From the IMG/VR virus record IMGVR_UViG_3300045110_000292, positions 1 through 52,583 of that record: DNA of 52,583 nt. One strand, given 5' to 3'. Below the pieces are notes generated by a model. That model made no database searches. It was not told where the DNA came from and saw nothing but the letters and a program-made list of their open reading frames with translations. Shown piece by piece: positions 23,064-31,182 of this stretch. The translations under genes were made by a program, and so were the position numbers. The stretch comes from a virus. Every line of letters starts with the position of its first letter. The first letter of the stretch is position 1.

Positions 23064-23300
23064 ATGGCGACCGACGCTCAATCACTCCTGACTCAAGCCA
23101 GCCCGTACATCGGCTTCGGCACGTCGATTTATCAGGGACTCAAAATAGCCCTGCTCGTGCAAATCGCTTTGGCGCACAACCCGGCTGCCAACGTTACTCC
23201 GCAGGCGCTAATCACAGCAGGTCGATGCAACGCCTGCTTTGCCAATCTGGATGTGGGCAGGATCATGGAACTTCAACTCCTGACCATCATCGCGTCGTGA
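23064..23300 (+). CDS. Small protein made of two CYLC-type modules (78 aa)
   Basis: The first copy (ATDAQSLLTQASPYIGFGTS) has lost both cysteines. The second copy (TPQALITAGRCNACFANLD then a helix MELQLLTII) keeps a C-x2-C pair. There is no other domain. The gene follows the previous stop by 1 base. Confidence 0.6.
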   Translation: MATDAQSLLTQASPYIGFGTSIYQGLKIALLVQIALAHNPAANVTPQALITAGRCNACFANLDVGRIMELQLLTIIAS

Positions 23301-23301
23301 T

Positions 23302-23502
23302 GTGGCAACTGACGCTCAATCTCTTGTCGATCAGTCGAAGTGCTATCTGTGTTTTGGGGTGTCGGAGGCAGAAGCATTAGAACTCGCTTTGCTTAAAACA
23401 TTGGTCGAGAGCGGAACTGGTTCGGGATCTGGGACTGCGATTGAAACTGAATCGTCACAAGATATATTGACGGAATTGGGCGACACTCTGGTAACTGAAT
23501 GA
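23302..23502 (+). CDS. Small CYLC-module protein (66 aa)
   Basis: GTG start 1 base after the previous stop. The module ATDAQSLVDQSKCYLCFGVS plus EALELALLKTL is the closest match to that of 22517. The rest is Ser/Thr/Glu-rich and probably unstructured. Overlaps the next gene by ATGA. Confidence 0.6.
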   Translation: MATDAQSLVDQSKCYLCFGVSEAEALELALLKTLVESGTGSGSGTAIETESSQDILTELGDTLVTE

Positions 23503-23633
23503 TGTTTGAAACATTTCCTCTTTCCGGACCTGAGCCGAAACCGATCCCTCTCGGTGTGGACATCACCACAGAGGACGGAGACCCACTCGAACCCGACGAC
23601 GATATAACACTTCTCACCGAACAAGATTTATGA
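23502..23633 (+). CDS. Tiny acidic protein (43 aa)
   Basis: ATGA-coupled at both ends to the CYLC gene and the fibre-like gene. Proline- and Asp/Glu-rich (PLGVDITTEDGDPLEPDDD). Unknown; probably translated because of the coupling. Confidence 0.5.
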   Translation: MFETFPLSGPEPKPIPLGVDITTEDGDPLEPDDDITLLTEQDL

Positions 23634-24067
23634 GCGTAAAGATTTCAGCACTGCCAGCAGCAGCGGCCGCGGCGGGAACAGACCAACACCCGGTTAATCA
23701 AGGTGGAACTACCAAGCGTTTGACCAACGCTCAAATCGCGACGTTCATTCAGACTGCACTGACACAGCTTTCGATCAACGGTGGAATTGCGCTTATTAAT
23801 TCGGATGGGTCGGCTCAGTTCGCCGGTTTAAACATTAATGCTGTTGGGGACATTGATACGAATGGATCTATCACTATAAACGCTGGTCAAGTTCAGTTGA
23901 ACAACGACGGAAGCGCCTTCTTTGCAAACGGAGTTACTCGAATTGACATTGCAGGCGTGATTTCCGTCAACGGACTTTCTGGAATCACTGGAAACTTTTC
24001 CATTCTTGTCGCCGGAGTGCCCAAGACGTTCCACTTCGAGGGCGGAATCCTGACCAGTGTGACATGA
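23630..24067 (+). CDS. Tail fibre-like protein (145 aa)
   Basis: The start KISALPAAAAAAGTDQHPV and QGGTTKRLT is typical of the head-binding start of phage fibre and spike proteins. The rest is short beta repeats with Gly and Asn (INGGIALINSDGSAQF; LNNDGSAFFANGVT), as in trimeric beta-helix fibres. Likely part of host recognition. Confidence 0.7.
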   Translation: MSVKISALPAAAAAAGTDQHPVNQGGTTKRLTNAQIATFIQTALTQLSINGGIALINSDGSAQFAGLNINAVGDIDTNGSITINAGQVQLNNDGSAFFANGVTRIDIAGVISVNGLSGITGNFSILVAGVPKTFHFEGGILTSVT

Positions 24068-24068
24068 G

Positions 24069-25007
24069 ATGGCGCTCGACCCTCAATCTCTTCTCACACT
24101 CGCCCAGTGCTACCTCTGCAATGGGGTCAGCATGGATGAGGCGATGGAACTGGCGTTGCTACAACCCCTCGCTGCCAACGGAATATCCACTCCTACAGAT
24201 CCGGTTGTTTTAGATTATGTTGCCCGCCTGACGGCCCTGAGCGGAACTGCTCCAAGCTCGGACTTCGTATCTGCAATGGACGTTTACGTAAAAGGTATGA
24301 GAGCAGACGGTATTTGGGGCAATATGATAGTCGTTCATATACTCCCCAATTTCTTTGGTGCAGCAAGTTTGACGACACCTCTTTTGGTTGGTCCGAGCGC
24401 GTTTGTTAATGGACCTCCTGCCACAAATCCGTTTCTCAACGCAGACCTGACTAACGCTGGACTTTGCCCGAACGGTGGAAACAAATTTCTGAACGTTGGA
24501 TGCACACCTGCAGTCATGTGGTCATCCGCATCGAATATCGGGTTTTCGTCTTACGTGGCAGTTTATGTCGGCAACGGGAACGTGACATCAATGGGCTGTA
24601 CTGGTGGTGGAAATCTGTTGCAGTTTTTTGAAGGCACCGCAGCCGCCAATGTGGAATTAGACTGCCTTAACAATGCCAACGATGTTGCGTTAGCCAATCC
24701 GGCGCCAGCACTCGGCGGTTTTTACACAGGAAACAGAATAGCGAACAACGACTCGCGGTTGTTCTTTGGAAATTCGACGAACGCTTTCGGCCAGATCGGA
24801 GCCACCCAAGTCAATGTGATGACGGGAACTTTAGTCGGACTCCTGCCAATTTGGGCGATGGGAACAAATAACGGTGGCCCATTGTTCAACACTAATCGAA
24901 CGATCTCGTACCTCGCTTGGCATACAGGCATGACTGGCACCCAGGCCGCGAAACATTTCTCGCGCGTCCAGACGTTGAGGACATCTATGGGTGGCGGTTT
25001 CGTTTGA
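24069..25007 (+). CDS. Tail-tip/receptor-binding candidate with CYLC module (312 aa)
   Basis: The N-terminal module ALDPQSLLTLAQCYLCNGVS and EAMELALLQPL match the 22517 family. The large C-terminal domain is beta-rich and ends with ISYLAWHTGMTGTQAAKHFSRVQTL, a pattern I associate with concanavalin-like domains in phage tail proteins. Likely exposed on the particle and a candidate carbohydrate binder. Confidence 0.65.
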   Translation: MALDPQSLLTLAQCYLCNGVSMDEAMELALLQPLAANGISTPTDPVVLDYVARLTALSGTAPSSDFVSAMDVYVKGMRADGIWGNMIVVHILPNFFGAASLTTPLLVGPSAFVNGPPATNPFLNADLTNAGLCPNGGNKFLNVGCTPAVMWSSASNIGFSSYVAVYVGNGNVTSMGCTGGGNLLQFFEGTAAANVELDCLNNANDVALANPAPALGGFYTGNRIANNDSRLFFGNSTNAFGQIGATQVNVMTGTLVGLLPIWAMGTNNGGPLFNTNRTISYLAWHTGMTGTQAAKHFSRVQTLRTSMGGGFV

Positions 25008-25008
25008 T

Positions 25009-25218
25009 ATGTCCGACGCTGTTGTTATTGCGATCATCGTCGGCATACCCGCAACGATTTCCGCCATTGGAACCGTGCTGAACAACATCAAAATGAAACA
25101 CGTCATCCACAATACCAATAGTATCAAGGATGAACTTGTTGCGGCGACGGCCAAGGGGTCATTCGCTGCGGGACGAAAAGCGGAGAAGGAGCAGGCATCG
25201 GGGACTTCCCCCCGTTGA
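25009..25218 (+). CDS. Holin-like single-span membrane protein (69 aa)
   Basis: The ATG at 25009 is preferred over an in-frame upstream GTG. One hydrophobic span near residues 4-25 (VVIAIIVGIPATISAIGTVL) is followed by a charged helix with NTNSIKDELVAATAKG and GRKAEKEQ. Small phage membrane proteins of this form are often lysis-related. No endolysin was recognised beside it. Confidence 0.5.
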   Translation: MSDAVVIAIIVGIPATISAIGTVLNNIKMKHVIHNTNSIKDELVAATAKGSFAAGRKAEKEQASGTSPR

Positions 25219-25227
25219 ACACCCACC

Positions 25228-25252
25228 TTTACGGAGTATGTTCTTCCGTAAA
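25228..25252 (+). promoter_or_regulatory. Hairpin ending on the start codon of the 25252 gene
   Basis: TTTACGGA (25228-25235) is perfectly complementary to TCCGTAAA (25245-25252), with a 9-base loop. The last A of the stem is the first base of the ATG. It could hide the start from ribosomes until melted, or mark an RNA-processing site. Confidence 0.55.
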
Positions 25253-25644
25253 TGAGCGAGCGTTTGGAACAAAACATTCACGACCTTGCGAGTGCCGTTC
25301 ACTCGCTGGCGCATCAACTCAAAAATGATGTGGAAACAAGGATCAGCCAACTCGCGACAAAAGACGATCTGCACCGCACCGAAAGACACATTATGCAAGC
25401 AATCACCGACTTCTCAAATCAGGCGACTCAAGACAATGTTGCCACTAATGCAAATCTGGACGCCATCGTAACCGGCATTGCCGCGCTCGATGCGTTGATT
25501 ACCTCTCTTCAACTGGCGAGCACTCTGACGGCTGCTGACCAGGCCGCTCTGGACGCTGTTTCGGCGTTGAGCAGGGCCTTGGTTGCCCGGACCTCCGGCA
25601 TCTCGACGGCACCCCCCGTCACACTCGCCCGTCAAGGCGCGTAA
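25252..25644 (+). CDS. Coiled-coil protein (130 aa)
   Basis: The N-terminal half is heptad-rich (DLASAVHSLAHQLKNDVETR; LHRTERHIMQAITDF), and the second half contains ALDALITSLQLASTLTAADQ, another helical repeat, then a Pro-rich tail. It could be a tail or lysis accessory. No enzyme motif is seen. Confidence 0.55.
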   Translation: MSERLEQNIHDLASAVHSLAHQLKNDVETRISQLATKDDLHRTERHIMQAITDFSNQATQDNVATNANLDAIVTGIAALDALITSLQLASTLTAADQAALDAVSALSRALVARTSGISTAPPVTLARQGA

Positions 25645-25654
25645 CCTTTCACCG

Positions 25655-25697
25655 AGCACGGGGACCGATTTTTCATAGGGGATCGGTCTGCCGTGCT
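25655..25697 (+). terminator. Long nested hairpin (terminator-like)
   Basis: AGCACGG (25655-25661) pairs with CCGTGCT (25691-25697), and GACCGAT (25663-25669) pairs with ATCGGTC (25682-25688), giving a long, nearly continuous stem. It lies between the coiled-coil gene and the lipoprotein gene. A weak T run appears inside, not after it. Confidence 0.65.
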
Positions 25698-25730
25698 TGC
25701 TTTGCCTGTTGGAAACACTACGCTTCCGAA

Positions 25731-25940
25731 ATGAAACGAGTTCTGTCACTCCTACCGCTGGTTTTGCTGTGCGGCTGTTCCTCGACAAACATTACGGACC
25801 TGACCAAGGCTCTCGCCAAAGACCCGGCCATCGTGATTGTCAAAGTGGGATCGGTCTACGGAACCCTATCGTTCGTCAGAGTCGGTTCGCAGACGAACGG
25901 AGTCACGGTTTCGCCTGATGGCTCGGTTTCCATTAAGTGA
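25731..25940 (+). CDS. Lipoprotein (69 aa), outer-spanin candidate
   Basis: A typical lipoprotein signal: basic start MKRV, hydrophobic core LSLLPLVLLCG and lipobox cysteine followed by SSTN. The mature chain is short. Its 3' end overlaps the minus-strand coiled-coil gene by 75 bases. Small lipoproteins beside lysis genes often serve as outer-membrane spanins, but this is inference. Confidence 0.65.
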   Translation: MKRVLSLLPLVLLCGCSSTNITDLTKALAKDPAIVIVKVGSVYGTLSFVRVGSQTNGVTVSPDGSVSIK

Positions 25941-26087
25941 CTTCACTGCAATCTCCGCCCGAAGTTCCGCTAATTCCTTTCTCAGGTCAGAGATGATTTC
26001 GGATTGAGAGAGAATCCTTTGCTGGTATTCACGCAGCTCATCCCTGAGTTTTCTGATTGTCTGCCTATCTTCGGATTCTTCGAGCAT
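25866..26087 (-). CDS. Coiled-coil protein (73 aa)
   Basis: Strong heptads (TIRKLRDELREYQQRILS; ISDLRKELAELRAEIA). The start overlaps the end of the 45-aa membrane protein by 23 bases. The C-terminal end runs antisense through the lipoprotein gene. Together the membrane protein and this coiled coil would look like an inner spanin made of two chains, but no frameshift site is visible. Confidence 0.5.
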   Translation of the reverse strand: MLEESEDRQTIRKLRDELREYQQRILSQSEIISDLRKELAELRAEIAVKSLNGNRAIRRNRDSVRLRTDSDER

Positions 26088-26202
26088 TGTTGATCCGGCG
26101 ATATGTTAAGAGTTCTCCTCGGGTGTAGCCCATCACGAATCCGAAGGCGCCACACCCGATACCAAAAAGAAAGATTCCGATGACGATCACGGCTGCACCC
26201 AT
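26065..26202 (-). CDS. Small membrane protein (45 aa)
   Basis: The ATG at 26202 is inside a longer open frame whose upstream part is a shadow. One hydrophobic span (VIVIGIFLFGIGCGAFGFVM) then a basic tail. Overlaps the secreted-protein gene upstream by 16 bases and the coiled-coil gene downstream by 23. Confidence 0.55.
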   Translation of the reverse strand: MGAAVIVIGIFLFGIGCGAFGFVMGYTRGELLTYRRINNARRIRR

Positions 26203-26933
26203 CGGAAGAACTCTTGAGGTTTTACACCATCGATCTCGATGCAGTCGGGCGGTATCATGCAGATGCCGTCGGCCTGGGAGTGGTAGCCTGAGAAGATCGG
26301 CACGCTGTTCGTAACGGGATCGTAACGACCTCGGTAGGTGTTGATGAGAACGGCGGCCGTACCGACAGTTGTGCCATCCTCGAAAAAGTAGTTGGTTGAA
26401 CTGCATTGATAGCAGATCGACTGCGCAACATCCGACCAATGTGTGAGATCGGTCGATGATTCGAGCGTGACGGAGAAATAAGAGTCGAACACACCGTTCG
26501 TTACCAGCGGTGGATAATATCCAGAGAACGGAGATGGCTCCCATTTCGAGATGTCGAAGTCGTAGCCGTGAAGCGATGTTTGATGATCGAGTACCGATAC
26601 ATGAACCGGGCTGATGTCCTGGTATCTCCCCCTTGGGCTGACATAGCCAGGCGGGGGAAATGATCCTCTCCACCACGGCGGGAACGAGTTCGTCCAGTTG
26701 ACGCGCGTGATCGGAGTATTTGTGACGGGAGGAGGCGGAGGCGGAAGCGACGGATCTGGAATCTGTTTGCAGAGCGACACCAGCGAGTAAACTATGATGC
26801 CGCCCATCGCCAGGGCGATGCAGCCGACGATCAAAGTGCTGTCTTTACCGGGAGGCGGGTCTGTTTGGCACTGAGTCTGTTGTGGGATCGGAAGTACGCA
26901 CGCTATCATTAGAAGGATAACGGGGAGTTTCAT
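26187..26933 (-). CDS. Exported or membrane protein (248 aa)
   Basis: N-terminal signal-like segment (LPVILLMIACVLPI) and a second hydrophobic span near residues 33-55 (LIVGCIALAMGGIIVYSLV). A Pro-rich linker follows. The C-terminal domain is Ser/Thr/Tyr-rich with SSTDLTHWSDVAQ, a phrase common in verrucomicrobial secreted proteins. Probably anchored in the cell envelope. No enzyme motif is seen. Confidence 0.6.
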   Translation of the reverse strand: MKLPVILLMIACVLPIPQQTQCQTDPPPGKDSTLIVGCIALAMGGIIVYSLVSLCKQIPDPSLPPPPPPVTNTPITRVNWTNSFPPWWRGSFPPPGYVSPRGRYQDISPVHVSVLDHQTSLHGYDFDISKWEPSPFSGYYPPLVTNGVFDSYFSVTLESSTDLTHWSDVAQSICYQCSSTNYFFEDGTTVGTAAVLINTYRGRYDPVTNSVPIFSGYHSQADGICMIPPDCIEIDGVKPQEFFRWVQP

Positions 26934-27138
26934 AGAGCATAGGTATTTTGCTTGAGTTGTTGTTTTGTGGTCGGAACAGGAGGTAAATCGTGATGAAGTT
27001 TGAGAGGAATAAAACGCAGAACACGGAACACACTCCGACTCTCCAATCAGGAACTCGACAGGCGGCGAAGATGAACGACGTGATTGCTCCGAGGGTGATG
27101 CAAAAGCAGGTTTTGCGAAGGGTGGACCAGTGCTTCAT
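26845..27138 (-). CDS. Small membrane protein, two predicted spans (97 aa)
   Basis: Two hydrophobic segments near residues 9-26 (CFCITLGAITSFIFAAC) and 35-54 (VCSVFCVLFLSNFITIYLLF), then a polar tail overlapping the next gene by 89 bases. It lies right after the terminase and could be a holin or antiholin. Confidence 0.55.
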   Translation of the reverse strand: MKHWSTLRKTCFCITLGAITSFIFAACRVPDWRVGVCSVFCVLFLSNFITIYLLFRPQNNNSSKIPMLYETPRYPSNDSVRTSDPTTDSVPNRPASR

Positions 27139-27169
27139 TTCACACTTGTCTCATACCTACGACAGATCG

Positions 27170-29005
27170 TCAAGCAGCATATTTGAGATTTCCGCTGCTA
27201 TGAACCTTGCTGGCCCGTTCCTTCAAATCACGCTTCCACCTGTCGCTGTTGGGTCCGCGTCGATCTTCGCCCAGGCGCATGATCTTGAATCCTTTGTGAA
27301 CGGCGCCGTGACAACCGATGACAACCGCATCAGCCAGGTCGGGGCTGCGCGATGTCTTTACCTTCATCTTTTCCTTCGGCTCTACCTCGATCTTGTTCGC
27401 TCCAACCATCGTCCATTCGCGTTGAACAAACTCGTTCATCACTTCCTCAGTCATGCCTCGAAACTGGCGAGCCTCTACGATGTGCCGCACGGCAAACCAC
27501 AATTCAGTGATCTTCTTCGAGTAATAATCCTTGGCTGCAACTTGAATATCCTCCGACACGTAACGCTCTGACGGCGCTCCGCCGCAATCGATGGAGTTGG
27601 TAGTCGTTGCCCACAGTCGGGCATACGCCTGAACGAGTGATGTCCGCATACCGCTGTCGTAAAAGAAATTCTCTGGTGGGACATTGTGAGCCACGCATTG
27701 TTCCATCGTGAACTTCACGATCTGATCCTCCGGGTCCATGATGCCGCTGATCGGCACGAGCAGCACTTCGGTCAGTGCAATGATTTTCCGTCCGCGATTC
27801 TGGTCCGGAGATTGTGAAATCAAATTCGTGATAACCTTTGTCGGGTCGAGTGGGGCAACCTCATCACCAAACTCAAGGAATACCAGGATGCACCTGTCGC
27901 CTCCCACTCCACGGTAAGCAGCGTCCAGGGCCGCAATTCGAGTGCGATTGGAGTTCGCCCAATTGGGTTCTTCGAGTGCCTGGAACTTGAGGCACATTTG
28001 TCGGGTGAGAACACGGCGCGCGCCTTGCCCACGCGGCATCGCTCCCAAGTTCATCATCGTGTACCACAGTGATTCTTTGCCGTAGAAAGCGATGTCTCGA
28101 TCCATCGCCTCTTGCGTGATGAGCGGGATTCCAAGTTTGCCGTCGAGGTTGGGTGAGTCCGTGCCTGGGAACTGCAGGCAAATTCCTCTTGGGCGTTTCG
28201 TGCGCCAACTCTTTGTCCCTGGCTGCTGGTCGATTCCGCCTTCCCATCCTCCGAGATCGGCGGCCGGTTCGCAGAACACACCGAGAGCGTCAGTTGTGTC
28301 CTTCGGATTGCCCAACCCCACAGCTTTGAAATCCGGGTTCTTGTCCAGATTCGAAATCGCATCGACAAACACGCGCGGCAACAAATGAAGCTCATCACCG
28401 ATCAACCTTACTCGTGCATTTTTGGAACCGGCGAAATCACCAAGACCCTGATAGTTGTCACCTTTCTTGATCGGCACGCCTTGCAGGCCATTCCTGAAAT
28501 CTCGACCTTCAACGGCAGACATCTTCGGATCACGCAACAATCTCTGACGACCTTCGATCAAATATCCCGGCAAAGTCGGAACGCTCTCCTGAGCCGATTT
28601 ATGGAGTCGCTTTATCTCCCCCCACACCCTGTTCTCCAACATCTCTCGTGTCGTTGAGCATACGATGACAGTGGTTTTCTCAGAGAAACAGTACCAGTCG
28701 GCCAGACAACACACCGCGGCATCGAATGTCTTACCGCTCGAGGCAGGGCCAAGGGCGCCGATGGTTCGGTATTCGATGTAAGATTCGATGAACAGGTCGA
28801 TCCATTTGTGAAACTTGATCCACGGCCAGATCGCTTTGATGAGTTCCCGGAAATGAAACACCAAACCGTTGCCACATGTGATTCCGTTTCTGTCCTTCCA
28901 CTGTCCCCCGTGGCGTATCATTTCAATTTCCATCGATGAAGGTCTGATGGTGTTCTGCCAAACAACCTCGTATTTGATAAAGGAGGACTGCGATTTGCGT
29001 AGCAT
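27170..29005 (-). CDS. terL: Terminase large subunit (DNA packaging motor)
   Basis: A 611-aa two-domain motor. The ATPase domain has Walker A GPASSGKT at residues 86-93, an acidic Walker B pair in RLIGDELHLLP (D204, E205) and GLGNPKDTTDALG. The nuclease domain begins with RIAALDAAYRGVGGDRC and closes with RSPDLADAVVIG, the acidic cutting site. It cuts and pumps DNA through the portal. An internal ATG at residue 25 is a possible alternative start. It is on the opposite strand to the portal, 11 kb away, and starts 45 bases from the divergent tail gene. Confidence 0.92.
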   Translation of the reverse strand: MLRKSQSSFIKYEVVWQNTIRPSSMEIEMIRHGGQWKDRNGITCGNGLVFHFRELIKAIWPWIKFHKWIDLFIESYIEYRTIGALGPASSGKTFDAAVCCLADWYCFSEKTTVIVCSTTREMLENRVWGEIKRLHKSAQESVPTLPGYLIEGRQRLLRDPKMSAVEGRDFRNGLQGVPIKKGDNYQGLGDFAGSKNARVRLIGDELHLLPRVFVDAISNLDKNPDFKAVGLGNPKDTTDALGVFCEPAADLGGWEGGIDQQPGTKSWRTKRPRGICLQFPGTDSPNLDGKLGIPLITQEAMDRDIAFYGKESLWYTMMNLGAMPRGQGARRVLTRQMCLKFQALEEPNWANSNRTRIAALDAAYRGVGGDRCILVFLEFGDEVAPLDPTKVITNLISQSPDQNRGRKIIALTEVLLVPISGIMDPEDQIVKFTMEQCVAHNVPPENFFYDSGMRTSLVQAYARLWATTTNSIDCGGAPSERYVSEDIQVAAKDYYSKKITELWFAVRHIVEARQFRGMTEEVMNEFVQREWTMVGANKIEVEPKEKMKVKTSRSPDLADAVVIGCHGAVHKGFKIMRLGEDRRGPNSDRWKRDLKERASKVHSSGNLKYAA

Positions 29006-29049
29006 TTACGAATTTACTTTACCGCTTTCGAGGCTACCGTAAACGTCAA

Positions 29050-31179
29050 ATGCCGGAGTTCCTCACAGATGGCAGTCTCTCCTTCGCCGGTGGCGTGAAC
29101 AGCATCAAGCCAACGACTGTCGCCAGCCAGTCAAACCCGGACGGTCTTCCGCGGAACGCCTTGGCCTGGATGAACAACGCCTCCGTCCGTGATAGCGGGA
29201 TCTCTCCGCGTGACGCATGGCTGTTCAAAGGCATTTTCCACAACCCGAACGGACTGTTCCAAGGCGGCATTATTTATGAACCGATTGACGGTATCAGTCC
29301 TCCGTACCTGCTCATCGCGATCTCAGGTCACATCTTTCAGGTCTTTCCTGATTCACCCGCAACAGCACTCGATTTGTCCGTCAAATTCAACCTGTTCCAT
29401 CCGGCAACTCTGGACTTCTTCTATTTCGTCCAAGGCGAACAGTTCGTGGTCATTCAGGCGGGAGATTTAATCACGCTGCCGTTGTTTTGGGACGGAGCAT
29501 TACTCAGGAGATCCGTGGGCATAATTGCGATTCCAAATCAGCCGAGTGCATTCACGCTGCTCGACAATGGCTACTTCATTATTCCGTCAGTTGGGAACAC
29601 GTTCACAATGAATCTGGATGCCGTCTATGGCGGAAATGTGGGGGATGTCGGTGATCTCATAATTCCCGGAAGGCCGGGAGGACTGGGTGGAAGTTCTTCG
29701 GGAGGAGTATTTACCCCCACTTCGGGAACTGCGCCTTTCAATGCCGGACAGTTCACAGTGACAGCAAAAACAGCAGTCGCGCCATTCTCCATCACGCTCA
29801 GGGTTAATAAAACCACAATTCCCGGCACGAAACTCATACCAAACACCTACACCTTCAACATCATTAGTACGGCCCCAAATCCATCCGAGATTCCCGCCGC
29901 TGGACCGATGGACTATCACCACGCACGGTTTTGGTACGGACAGGGATTGAAAGTCAACGGAGGCGATATTGTCGGCGGACCTTCGGGGACCGCCGCGTAT
30001 AACAATCGCGACTCAATTCTTAAAGTCACCGAGAACCCATTGGCGATTGGAGGTGATGGGTTTGAAGTTCCAACAAGTTCCGGAAATATCAGGGCCATTA
30101 AACACACTGCACAAATTGATGCGTCTCTCGGTCAGGGCGACCTGCTCATTTCCACGCGAAAGGCAATCTATAAACTGGATGTTCCGATTTCTCGAACCGA
30201 TTGGATTGCCGCGGATTCAACCAATGCTCCCAGGATGACGCCTGTGCAAATCAATAACGGTGTGGTGGGCGACAGGTGCATGGTGAATGTCAGCGGGGAT
30301 ATGTATTACATGTCGCTGACACCGGACATTCAATCCCTGATCTTCGCGACTCGCTTCTTCGGTCAGCCTGGAAATCACGCCATCAGCACGAATGAACAAC
30401 GGGCATTGCAATTCTACGACCGGAACCTATTGCGATTTACGAGCGGAATAGATTTCAGCAACCGACTCCTCATGACGGGCCTTCCGACTCAGACAGCGCA
30501 AGGGGTTGTTCACAAGTTAATCACACCACTCGACTTCGTTCCGCAAAACACGCTTGGTGAGACTGCTCAGCCTGTCTGGAATGGAGTTTATGAGGGCATT
30601 GATTTCATGCAGTTGTTCGTCACGGGGTTCAATGGACTTGAGCGTGGGTTTGCCGTCGTGCGCTTGCAGGACGGATCGTTCTCGATCTGGGAGATCACAG
30701 TCAACGGTCAGTTCGATGTGAACCAGACTGGCGAGGCACGCATACAGTGGTCGATGGAATTCCCCGCGTTCACATGGGAGGAGGAATTCAAGTTGAAGCG
30801 ACTTGAAGCAGGAGAACTCTGGGTTGATCGTATGGTTGGGACCGTGATATTCGAAATGGATTATCGACCAGACGGATACACCTGCTGGATTCCCTGGCAC
30901 AAATGGCAAATGTGTTACGCTCGATCGACGGCAGAAGATTGCGTGAACCCTGTCGATTATCCAAAAATTGATTACGGTCCTGGATTTGAACAACCCATCG
31001 GACTTCCGAAACCTCCTGTGACCTGCATCACGACCAACGCGCGCAAAGGCAGACCTTCGAATCTCGGATTCCAATTTCAATGTCGATTGACGGTCAAAGG
31101 TTACTGTCGTGTCCGTGGTCTTATCCTTTACGCAACGCCAGTCGAACGCGCGTTGTATTCCGCAATGGTCCCTTGCTGA
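29050..31179 (+). CDS. Large tail protein, probable tail nozzle or beta-propeller type (709 aa)
   Basis: Many beta-strand pairs with Gly/Asn loops and a C-terminal Trp/Tyr-rich domain (CWIPWHKWQMCYARS). The early part (GGVNSIKPTTVASQSNPDGL and PRNALAWMNNASVRD) is like the 'F..Gvn....p..lp.ne...l.N...r.G.i..R' opening of podovirus tail proteins. Likely forms the tube or its distal end. It starts a plus-strand structural block divergent from terL. Confidence 0.65.
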   Translation: MPEFLTDGSLSFAGGVNSIKPTTVASQSNPDGLPRNALAWMNNASVRDSGISPRDAWLFKGIFHNPNGLFQGGIIYEPIDGISPPYLLIAISGHIFQVFPDSPATALDLSVKFNLFHPATLDFFYFVQGEQFVVIQAGDLITLPLFWDGALLRRSVGIIAIPNQPSAFTLLDNGYFIIPSVGNTFTMNLDAVYGGNVGDVGDLIIPGRPGGLGGSSSGGVFTPTSGTAPFNAGQFTVTAKTAVAPFSITLRVNKTTIPGTKLIPNTYTFNIISTAPNPSEIPAAGPMDYHHARFWYGQGLKVNGGDIVGGPSGTAAYNNRDSILKVTENPLAIGGDGFEVPTSSGNIRAIKHTAQIDASLGQGDLLISTRKAIYKLDVPISRTDWIAADSTNAPRMTPVQINNGVVGDRCMVNVSGDMYYMSLTPDIQSLIFATRFFGQPGNHAISTNEQRALQFYDRNLLRFTSGIDFSNRLLMTGLPTQTAQGVVHKLITPLDFVPQNTLGETAQPVWNGVYEGIDFMQLFVTGFNGLERGFAVVRLQDGSFSIWEITVNGQFDVNQTGEARIQWSMEFPAFTWEEEFKLKRLEAGELWVDRMVGTVIFEMDYRPDGYTCWIPWHKWQMCYARSTAEDCVNPVDYPKIDYGPGFEQPIGLPKPPVTCITTNARKGRPSNLGFQFQCRLTVKGYCRVRGLILYATPVERALYSAMVPC

Positions 31180-31182
31180 TCT

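Noticed and set aside
26065-26676. Minus-strand 203-aa open frame
   Set aside because: Only the last 45 codons look like a protein (membrane span); the rest is an out-of-frame shadow of the secreted protein gene.
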